DNA of 28,300 bases from Thermomucor indicae-seudaticae (Eukaryota; Mucoromycota; Mucoromycetes; Mucorales; Lichtheimiaceae), in NCBI GenBank assembly GCA_000787465.1, contig JSYX01000462.1, positions 1 through 28,300 on the forward strand. Reading direction: 5' to 3'. Shown here piece after piece: positions 20,396-28,300 of this stretch. The notes beneath the pieces are model-generated. The model saw only the letters and a program-made list of their open reading frames with translations, was not told where the DNA came from and did no database searches. Position numbers and translations under genes: made by a program. How positions within the stretch are numbered: the stretch's first letter is position 1; each line of letters begins with the position of its first letter.

Positions 20396-23044
20396 ATGCC
20401 TGCACCATTTCTACCGACAAGGTCATTCCAGGCTTATCAGATTTTTGCCGCCAATACAAACGTAGGAAAAACAATATTTGCAACAGGCCTTTGCAGAGCA
20501 GCGGCGGTTCGAGCAAAAGAGAAAAACCGGCGCGTCTTTTACCTGAAACCAGCCCAGACCGGTTATCCTACTGACAGCGATGAAAGGTACGCGAGAAGAA
20601 AATCATATAACTAGGCACACGTATAGAATGTGAAAACCACATGATTATAACAATAGACACGTCAAGACCTTTACCTCCGATGTTTATACGGAGACTCTTT
20701 ATAAGTATCCAGATCCCGTTAGTCCACATATTGCTACAGACAAGGTACTATAAGCCCCCGGGGAGACATTGAGAAATATCAGTCTCAACACTCTTCCATA
20801 GCCACCGGCAGATGGTGAAGTGCTGAGAAGAGTAAAGGAGAGAATCATGTACTATGCGCAACAGAGCAATCAGGTCAATGGAGGTTACGCATTTCTGGAG
20901 GTTGCGGGCGGCATCCATAGTCCCATCATGTCCGGTAAGAAGAACAAAGAATAGCTGTTGGAATAAAGGGGTGCGAATTTAGTCAAATACATGGAGGCGT
21001 GCAGGCACACCTCAGGTTAACTTTTATCGTCCTTTGCGTCTACCTACTGTGCTTATCGGTGATGGTAATCTGGGCGGTATTTCAACGACCATGACATCCT
21101 ATGAGTCATTGCTGGTTCGCGGCTACGATATTCCGACTGTATTGCTATTCCACAATGAACGATATCGAAACCACGAGCTATTGTCAAGCCAGTTGGAGGG
21201 GAAAACATTAGTCACTGCCGTTCCTGCGCCCCCAGAACCGCTTGATGATCCTGTTCGAGAGCAAGCATCGATGCGTGCGTACTATGAGCAGCTAGATGAG
21301 CATTTACTGCCTGTGATGACGCATCTCGAAGCCGTGCACGAACAACGGTTCGAGCGTCTGGAGCAGATGGAACAGAAGTCGAGAGACATTTTCTGGTGGC
21401 CATTCACGCAACATAAGACGGTCAAGCAGACAACCGTGATCGATTCAGCCTACGAAGACTACTTTGTAACATACAATAAAGACGACAAGGACAATAACAC
21501 GATTGTGCCACGGGAAATGTTTGACAGTTGTGCTAGTTGGTGGACTCAAGGACTCGGACACGCGAACCCTCAACTGACGCTGGCTGCTGCGCGTGCCGCC
21601 GGTCGCTATGGTCACGTCATGTTTCCCGAGGCTACTAATGAACCTGCATTGTCCTTGGCCGAAAAGGTGCTTGCCAAGGACACCTGGGCTCAGCGTGTCT
21701 TTTTCTCTGACAATGGCAGCACGGCGCTTGAAGTCGCGCTCAAAATGGCCATGAAGGCATCTGCGACGCGCTACGGCTGGCCTAAGGAGACGCCAGTGGA
21801 TGTACTAGGTATCGATGGTGGCTACCACGGCGACACGATCGGTGCCATGGATGCTTGTCCGCCCAACGTCTACAATGAGCAGGTCCAGTGGTATCAACCA
21901 CGAGGTCACTGGCTCAAGCCCCCGTCTGTCGGTGTCAAGCGTGGCCAAGTCCAGGTGCGACTCCCATCCGAGATCCAGTCTGGCAAACGGGTCTTTCAAT
22001 ATGTGTCACTCGGTCATGTTTACTCGATTGATCAACGGGACGACAAGGAACTGAAGCAAATCTACGAAACTTACATCCGTAATGAGCTTCAGGATCTGCG
22101 GAAAAAGAAACGCCACGTGGGCGCGTTGCTTATGGAACCAGTCGTGATGGGCGCGGGTGGAATGGTTTTCGTGGATCCATTGTTCCAACGGGTCTTGGTC
22201 GATACGGTGCGCAGAGAAGGCGCAGACCTGCTTGGTTATCGTGCCTTATCGCCAACTGAAGGTTGGGAAGGACTACCCGTCATTTTTGATGAGGTGTTTG
22301 CTGGCTGGTACAGGCTTGGTCGACGATCGGCATCTGAATTTCTGGGAGTGGTATGTGGGTGTTGGGGAAATCGGTCACAGATCTCGATATCTTATCAGTT
22401 TTTGTAGAAACCAGACATCGTCGGCTATGCAAAAACATTGACGGGTGGATTGCTTCCACTGGCCTTGACAGTTACCAAAGAATCCATTTTTAACATCTTT
22501 TTATCGGAAAACAAGCCAGATTGTTTGTTGCATGGACACTCTTATACGGCCCATCCTATCGGCTGCTCTGTAGCGGGCGAGACCATTGATATTCTGGATA
22601 AACTTGCACGTGTGGACCAAACGAGTCCGTGGACAACCTTCCGAAAGAACTGGAACGATTCCAGTGTGTGGTCGATGTGGTCACCCACGGTTGTGGAACA
22701 GTTGTCGCATCTTGAAAATGTAGACAGTGTCATGGCTTTGGGCTCCATTCTTGCCCTAGAGTTAAAGGATGAGCAGAGCAAAGGTAAGTAAACGAGAGGT
22801 TACCAGGGAGACAGTTCAGATATACTTAGAGCAATGCAACATAGGTTACGGCTCTTTTATTTCTCAATCCATCATCCAAAACATGCGTTATGGTCTTTTC
22901 GCTGAGGATGGCCTGGCTGGCTCAGGCATCAACCTGTTTGCGCGACCCCTCGGCAACGTTATTTATCTCATGACTTCTCAAATCACTACACCTGAACGCG
23001 TCAAGCAATGTGAGCAAATCTTGTTGAAATGCTTGCAACAATAG
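20396..23044 (+). CDS. bioDA: Bifunctional dethiobiotin synthetase / DAPA aminotransferase (BIO3-BIO1 fusion)
   Basis: It carries out the two steps before biotin synthase: transamination of KAPA to DAPA, then ATP-dependent ring closure to dethiobiotin. Six exons (20396-20586, 20657-20744, 20802-20934, 21005-22350, 22408-22783, 22845-23044) give 777 codons, with introns of 70, 57, 70, 57 and 61 nt. Residues 1 to about 250 are the synthetase domain: P-loop ANTNVGKT at 19-26, YLKPAQTGYP at 49-58, EVAGGIHSP, and IGDGNLGGIST. Residues from about 265 are the PLP aminotransferase: WWPFTQH at 268-274, SDNGSTALEVALKMA from 372, DGGYHGDT, VIFDEVFAGW, and the PLP-binding lysine K595 in GYAKTLTGG. The ATG at 20396 gives a short leader before AYQIFAANTNVGKT, but an earlier start or exon cannot be excluded. 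No broken motif was seen. Confidence 0.95.
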
Positions 23045-23254
23045 ACTGTAAAAAAGTATATCTATAGATAAAAAAAGCTTTGTAATTATAAAATGAATCA
23101 GTGTTGCGTAGAGGTCCTGTTTGCAATTGACGCGGTGCTGTTATTGTTCTGCATACAAAGTACACTTCTTGATCACAAAAGCAGACAATAATGGTGAAAA
23201 GGTTTCATTGATTGATTTTTGTTGGTAGACTAATATACAGTTATGGAAGGATGT

Positions 23255-24120
23255 TCACTTCAATTCGATAATCTGAAAACCGTCGTCATCGAAACCATCG
23301 GCACGGTGGCGGGAAGTTGGATAAGGCGGTGGTGGGAAAGTGTCTTGCGGGACCGTTAATCGATGGTTCGCTTTTACTCGGTACAACGCATAAGCAAAAG
23401 CAACCTGAGTACTCTTGTCAGACGCAAAAGACAGAGACAACACGGGGGTTAACAACTTACATTGCTGATGAGTGTCAACATGGTTATTACGGCTCCCCAA
23501 GCGACTGTTTCCACCCAGCTTCGTACACATTCTGGCACAATCGGGCAATCCTGACAGCCCGTAGGAGGTGGATTGGCAAGCTTATCGCCGATACATCCGG
23601 CTACGTAGCGGTCTTTACCGATGCACAGGACAGATAGATTAGCGCAGCTGTCAAAAAATCCAAGGACAGTTAGAGCGTAATAGATCCACCAGTTGATATT
23701 TAGAGATCGCAAGTGGTACTTTATCAACGCCTGGTTAGAAGCGGATACCGTGATAGCGTTCTAAACGGCTATTGTACCTTGTATACACTCCACGTCGCAC
23801 AGACACTGATGACCATTTGGAAAATACAAAGAATTGTTGAAATGTAGACAGTCGGCATAATGAGCACGTCGAAAAGAGCTATGCTAAGCGTCTAAGAATG
23901 ATAACCATAACCGCCTGTATAATTGCTGCTTTACTTACGAGGCCAATCATTATCAAAGCAACCCCAGACTTCCCACAGCGCTCTGATCTGCACGAGCTCA
24001 CAATGAATCCAATCTATTGATGTTTCCGTGTTTATGTTTTACCACTTGAATGCCTGTTAGTGTTGCCACCACTCGATCCGGTCTCACTTGAAACGAGCTA
24101 CAGGATTTGCTGTTCCCCAT
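23255..24120 (-). CDS. Small four-pass membrane protein with a PPPY tail, function unknown
   Basis: Not recognised as a named family. Minus-strand exons 24088-24120, 23939-24013, 23778-23891, 23461-23730 and 23255-23404 give 213 codons, with GT-AG introns of 74, 47, 47 and 56 nt. Predicted membrane segments: about 28-47, 50-70, 88-111 and 151-172. The fourth becomes continuous only after splicing at ISN|VAFAYALYRV, which supports that junction. The loop between segments 3 and 4 has four cysteines (about 120, 133, 136, 142) but no tetraspanin CCG motif. The tail has PPPPY (188-192), a PPxY motif of the kind that binds WW-domain ubiquitin ligases such as Rsp5, and is acidic near its end. The first exon (MGNSKSCSSFQ) looks like a myristoylation signal, odd for a multipass protein; exons 1-2 are the least certain. 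Convergent with the biotin fusion, 210 bp apart. Confidence 0.62.
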
Positions 24121-24187
24121 ATTAGCAACCAAAATGGAAAATCAAGGTTAAAGAAAAGGGGAGAATGGCACGAGCTCGAATATTCCC

Positions 24188-24194
24188 ATTTATA
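24188..24194 (-). promoter_or_regulatory. TATA-like element of the four-pass membrane protein gene
   Basis: TATAAAT on the minus strand, about 70 bp upstream of the proposed start codon and followed by a pyrimidine tract (CCCCTTTTCTTTAACC). This arrangement resembles other promoters in the window and supports the proposed first exon. Confidence 0.4.
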
Positions 24195-25297
24195 TCATGC
24201 AAGGTTTATACTGGATTTCAAATTAATGATTGCACTGCTGTAGATGACCTTTTGCGTCAATTGGGGGACGCCGTTTACGCTCTAGATAGATCAAATATGC
24301 GTATATGAATTAAAAAATTTGCATAAATAGCATTTCATTTTGCACACTTCTCGCGCAAACGCAAGCGCGCCCGACGCAAAAGGCAACCACGGCAGCATTA
24401 ATGTAAAGAAATGGTGAGCTTCTCGTTATTCTGTCACTGTATTATCTCTTACCGATCCTATTAAGAGAGATTAGTACCCCGGTTCGTGGTTGGAATCTTG
24501 TATTACACTTAGAAGAACACTCATCAGGAGTGAGTGCTATGTCGTATGTCTGCCCCATTGACAGATGCCGCCACAGCACCTGAACCTGTTGGAAACATTT
24601 TATAAGCATCGCTATTGACTTCTAAAGTTAATATACCTTTACCGGGGTGTGGGGTAACGGTTTTATTCAGCTTCGAACGAGTGGTTGAATTTGGAGAAAG
24701 GGTGCAATGTCCTGCCAGTGAGGAAGAAGCTAGCACCCGCCGAGCAACTCGGGACCCAAGAGAGCACCGTGCAAGATGTCGCATGAATCCAGCTTCTTTT
24801 TATGTAACTCTCTTCTAGCGGCATAATTATGATCTCATGTTCGAAACCTTTTTTATCTTTATCAATACGTCAGTCTTGGGTTACCGATATGCACAAAAAG
24901 AAGGAAAACGACAAGAACTGCTGAGCTGAAGAGGAGCGTAGGTTTTTGGACAGACCTGTACTGAATATTGTTCATACTTGGTGCGAACATCCTCCAGCAA
25001 AAGGCAAAATGGAAAATGGAATCAGTGTGAAACTGCCCAAAAGATTTTTCGTTAAGCGAAGGGGAATTCCTCCAACTTGTGATTTGCATTTCATCCATTG
25101 TCGCTAAAAAGATTCAAATAACGATGCAAAGCGCCTTGAGCGCGCACTGGCCTCCTCGTTGGGGAAGAAAAAAGGACTAGGGCCTTGGGGTTGCACTTGG
25201 AGAGCGGGTAGACTAGCAGAGTATCCGCTAAATTCATGTACTGCTGATTGTCACACTTATTCAGCGTCGATTTCATTTTTCGAGACAAGGATTGTTG
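24195..25297. other. Gene-poor spacer with a repeat copy
   Basis: No gene could be supported. A minus-strand frame at 24524-24784 begins with an Arg-rich, presequence-like stretch, but no following exon or known domain was found. AT-rich sequence surrounds 24300-24340. A dispersed repeat copy lies at 24942-25030. Confidence 0.45.
24942..25030 (+). repeat. Dispersed repeat copy (forward)
   Basis: TTTTGGACAG, TACTGAATATTGTT, GGTGCGAACATCCT, AAAAGGCAAAATGGAAAATGG and AATCAGTG match, in order, the reverse complement of the right terminal arm (TTTTATGGACAG, TACTGAATGTTGTT, GTGTGAACATCCTTCACC, AATGGAAAATGG). Here the match begins outside the segment shared with the 2855-2970 copy, so this copy extends closer to the terminal part. 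Confidence 0.75.
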
Positions 25298-26005
25298 TCA
25301 TATGCGCAGGTACCCCGAAGCGTCTTTCTGATTTAGCTTGCTGCGATACAGACCTGACAAGAATGTACTAGCAGCCCCGAAGCGGCTGGCCGTTGCCTCA
25401 CTGCTGGCTGCAGGGAGTCCAACTGCTTCTGCAGCCAACAATCGGTCAGAAGCGCCACATACGTTGGTGACCTGCATGCCGTGAAGAACATGGCTCTCTC
25501 GGGACCCTGCGTCCCTCAATTGCATCCAGATGGTGATGTATGGTGGATATAAGGTATCTTCCTTCAATTTGGCGCTGCTGAGAAGCTTTTGACGCTGTTC
25601 TGGACCTATTTGCAATCATAACTTGCGGAAAAAGAGGATCTGCAGCAACAAATCAGGCTTTCTTTTGCTTTAACATCAGTAATAGAAGCGCTGATCAATT
25701 ACAGTGAGCCTCCGCTTTTGCAACACGGGCGGGGTTTCCACAACCTGTTCCTGGGAGTACAACACGCCGCCGTTCCGCAATTTGCAACGCTCAAGTCGAC
25801 CGTTGCAAAAAGATACAAGTTCATATTGAGGGGAGTAGGCCAAGATGGCCCATGCATATGCGCAGATGTGAAAAGGACCTACGTTACCGAGATACAAGCG
25901 TGCTTTTTTGCAAAGTACTGGCTTGTGGACGGTTGTTGGGCAGATGTCCTCAATATGAAAGATGTCGCCAGTTAATTCTCGGATTCTGCTGTGTTTTATC
26001 ACAGA
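25298..26005 (-). pseudogene. Decayed minus-strand ORF, family not recognised
   Basis: One minus-strand frame stays open over about 235 codons apart from three stops (TGA, TAA, TGA) near 25620-25680; a random frame of this length would have many more. No known motif was identified. It lies directly beyond another decayed minus-strand ORF (26200-26830), in a different frame, and both may be pieces of one old mobile-element protein. Chance openness cannot be excluded. Confidence 0.3.
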
Positions 26006-26199
26006 ACCTCGCCTGCTTGATCTACCTTAAGCTTACAATAGGTGGAACGTCCTGCAGAAACAAAATCACACCTATAGCAATATAATGATTACTTTTATTA
26101 AAGCTTTTATCTAATTGGCACGAAGTACCATATTCGGCGTCTTACTCTGTCAGGAAGACGATGATGCGCCCAAGCAGTCGGTTGAATGATTTGTTATGC

Positions 26200-26830
26200 A
26201 TTTAGCATGCTCTATGCTTTGCCGAAGTCGGCTGATCAAAACCGGATCTCGACCCCGGGCTTTCCGCAGCAGAAAAAGCTGTTTTGAAATGCGGGAAGTT
26301 GATCTTTATCCGTGAAAAAGAATGATCTTCGCATAACGATGGCTGAAACAAAAAGTTTGCAGAAGCCAATACCCATCAATAAAATCGGTTCACCCAAACT
26401 CAAGTTGAATTGGCACTCAATGCCATTCTATGCTCAAGAGTCTAACCGCTCAAGGTTGCTGATCATTACGATAAGTCAAAAAGGAGTAAAAGGAAGAGCA
26501 GGCAAAGGATTTCGCGCAAGAAAAATCATATTTTCAGCATATACTTTTTCAGGTTTTTGGCACACCTCTTTAGGTTCCTCAAAAAGGATGTATACATCTG
26601 CATACGCTGCATCCCATATATCTTGAATGTTGTCCACATATCCATTTTTTTCGCATTTTATCCCATACGCTGAAAGAAACTCCTAAGCAGCGCACACAAC
26701 ACTTCATCTGAGGCCCAGAAGAGTCCAAACGACGCGTCGAAGTTCGCAAAGCATATATGCCATAAGCATTTGAAGCAAGGCTTCCACAAAATCACCAACA
26801 ATTGCATCTCTGTCAGCTATCGATACCTGC
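26200..26830 (-). pseudogene. Decayed minus-strand ORF with premature TGA/TAG stops
   Basis: A single frame of about 195 codons reads as protein-like sequence broken by six internal stops, all TGA or TAG. Between stops are segments such as AIVGDFVEALLQMLMAYMLC, GYVDNIQDIWDAAYADVYIL, AENMIFLARNPLPALPFTPF and GEPILLMGIGFCKLFVSAI. I do not recognise the family with confidence; the style is that of dispersed Mucoromycota element ORFs. The pattern suggests CGA to TGA and CAG to TAG transitions. No intact start is visible. Confidence 0.45.
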
Positions 26831-27012
26831 CGTACTTGAATCATCTAGTCATTACGCGTACAAAATCTTTTGCTTACGAGAAAGAAAGCAACTGTTGCAA
26901 CTTTATGAGCGGAAATCGTCCGTGAAAATTGCTTTCTGTTTTAAGCAACAACGATTCCCTTGGTGAAGCGTTGCTATTCCGCTTCGCGTTTTTTCCCCTT
27001 TTTCTCCCAGCG

Positions 27013-27681
27013 ATGTCTTGGTTTCAGAAGGAAATTCGGCTGTCTTCACGTGGCAAAGGCACTTAGGACCCATATGATGCAGGAATACAAACAAAGTGTT
27101 GATTTTATGTACGTGCTCATGCAGGTTGTTACTTGATTGAGAATGAAATCATTAGTCAAGTACCCGAGATCCGAAAATATAGAGTCGGCCTGGCCAACAT
27201 TTTCCGTAAGCCATTTGGCAATAGCTTCGTTAGTGAAAACCTCTCATCCAAACTTTTCTTTTCTGGTCAGTGAAACATACATCGGCTTCATTAATGCTTA
27301 ATGAAAATGCAGATCCCGATGTGAGGCGCGACATGGACATGGGTTTAGATAAAATTGTGCCAGAGACCCTGCCTTACATCCACACGATGGAAGGACCGGA
27401 TGATATGGTAATTATACGCCGAACTAGACGGAAGTCAAGTAGATTAACTTGGTCCTCCTGCTAGCCCGGCCATCTAAAGTCGGGTATTATTGGCACTTCT
27501 CTCACTATACCGATCACAAATGGCAGATTGAATACGGGCACTTGGCAAGGGTAAGGATGGGATCATCCGCTCGTTGGGGGACACTCATACTAAACCTTGT
27601 GAAAGCATTTACTTGTGTGAGCACCGCTATGCTGCACACTCGAGACGTCTCGTTGTCACTCTTCAAGGCGAAAAGATGTGA
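27013..27681 (+). CDS. yjbQ: YjbQ/UPF0047 family protein (small, conserved)
   Basis: Conserved small protein found in bacteria, archaea and fungi; YjbQ of E. coli has been linked to weak thiamin-phosphate synthase activity, and the true role is unclear. Five exons (27013-27058, 27125-27205, 27271-27407, 27465-27550, 27606-27681) give 141 codons against 138 in E. coli. Hallmarks in order: [82 protein letters not shown] and VVTLQGE. The conserved His residues (KHTSAS, EHR, AHSRR) are present. Introns 2-4 (65, 57, 55 nt) are GT-AG. Intron 1 seems to be GC-AG (AAAG|GCACTT...CATGCAG, 66 nt); the nearby GT would remove three residues from a conserved-length region. A pyrimidine-rich stretch precedes the ATG. 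Confidence 0.88.
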
Positions 27682-27984
27682 AGATAGTAGGAAAAGCATG
27701 GCTTTAGAGATAGTGCGTTTGGCTTCAACAGCGAGTGGTCAATAGCAAACGCAATGACTCCGAAGACCTATAGACTCTAGAAACAACCAATCTGATTCCG
27801 AGGCTCTGATCTCTTTTTGCATGTGGTGGTTGTATTCTGAAAGAAAGGAAAGCAAAAGAACTCTTGAGTTACCGTAAAGATTTGGACCTGGAACGAACAT
27901 TATTACATTTGCTCTTGCGTAAGGAACGAGTTTCTTCGCAGGATTCTTCGGGCAGGAGTACAGAATGCCTGCGAAGTTTCAAAG

Positions 27985-28300
27985 GAACTGGCTTTGCGAA
28001 TTCTTTTTCTGCAAATACTGGATTTTTCCCGTTTGATTTGCCATTTTCCATTGGATGCTTTTGGTGAAGGATGTTCACACGAAGAATTAACAACATTCAG
28101 TATGACTGTCCATAAAACCAGAAAAGCAAGTGTGTCATCGAAAGGTCTCAATTCGCTGACTTTGCAAGGGTTTGCATGAATCATGCCACGTAAGCTATTT
28201 CAGCCAAGATGGATATATAAACACAGAACGTTCACTCTGTAGGTTAAGCACTTTCTCTCTTCGAAGCTGCAAGCATCCTCATCTGAACATTCATTGAAAC
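27985..28300 (-). repeat. Right arm of the long terminal inverted repeat
   Basis: Reverse-complement partner of the left arm, ending exactly at the last base of the window (…ATCTGAACATTCATTGAAAC). Homology runs inward through the same ordered blocks as on the left, including the dispersed-repeat segment near 28020-28085 (CCATTTTCCATTGG, GGTGAAGGATGTTCACAC). About 300 bp separate it from the end of the YjbQ gene. Confidence 0.85.

Noticed and set aside
24524..24784. Minus-strand frame starting with an Arg-rich, mitochondrial-presequence-like stretch (MRHLARCSLGSRVARRVLAS)
   Set aside because: No downstream exon, conserved domain or convincing splice pattern was found. The start resembles a presequence only in composition.
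25676..26002. Plus-strand frame (25718-25975) versus minus-strand frame as a real gene
   Set aside because: Both strands are fairly open here. Neither shows a known motif, and the minus-strand frame continues past stops, so only a low-confidence pseudogene is reported.
1..28300. A giant transposon (Starship-like or Mutator-like) carrying all these genes
   Set aside because: The terminal inverted repeats are real, but I found no recombinase or transposase frame. The cargo is essential housekeeping genes, and related repeat pieces are scattered throughout.
1..28300. tRNA, rRNA or CRISPR features
   Set aside because: No convincing B-box (GGTTCGANTCC) with an acceptor stem, no rRNA-like sequence, and no regularly spaced direct repeats were seen.

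Overview
This window reads as nuclear DNA of an early-diverging fungus, most likely Mucoromycota. Evidence: protein-coding genes with many short GT-AG introns (mostly 47-89 nt), compact promoters with pyrimidine-rich leaders, a fungal BIO3-BIO1 fusion, a fungal Rck2/Srk1-type kinase, a CYRI/FAM49 gene (absent from the yeasts I know), and a decayed RuvC/Fanzor-like ORF of a type dispersed in this phylum. No rRNA, tRNA or CRISPR array was seen. Functions come from remembered protein families, and exon models were built by hand from reading frame, splice signals and conserved motifs.

Layout, left to right: (1) left arm of a long inverted repeat, starting at base 1; (2) eRF1 release factor, with a 17-bp inverted repeat 6 nt after its TGA; (3) about 2.2 kb of repeat-rich, gene-free DNA, including a three-hairpin cluster; (4) an Rck2/Srk1-like stress kinase; (5) another repeat-bearing spacer, then two Gcn4/Cpc1-type sites and asparagine synthetase; (6) CYRI (Rac-binding) convergent with a Ras-family GTPase, whose reading frame appears to need a 2-nt microexon; (7) about 5 kb of gene-poor DNA holding a decayed Fanzor-like ORF on the minus strand; (8) a biotin pair, biotin synthase (-) and the fused dethiobiotin synthetase/DAPA aminotransferase (+), diverging from 154 bp that carries another Gcn4-type motif; (9) a four-pass membrane protein with a PPPY tail, convergent with the biotin fusion; (10) about 2.9 kb of repeats and decayed minus-strand coding remnants; (11) a complete YjbQ/UPF0047 gene with a probable GC-AG intron; (12) the right arm of the long inverted repeat, ending at the last base.

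Functionally, BIO2 and the BIO3-BIO1 fusion together cover the last three steps of biotin synthesis. ASN1 and the biotin pair may share amino-acid-starvation control. CYRI and Ras are both small-GTPase signalling components and are neighbours, although no direct link is shown. The outer inverted repeats make the window look like a cassette, but its genes are housekeeping genes and no transposase was found. Flanking repeats, or contig ends within repeats, are therefore at least as likely as a giant mobile element.
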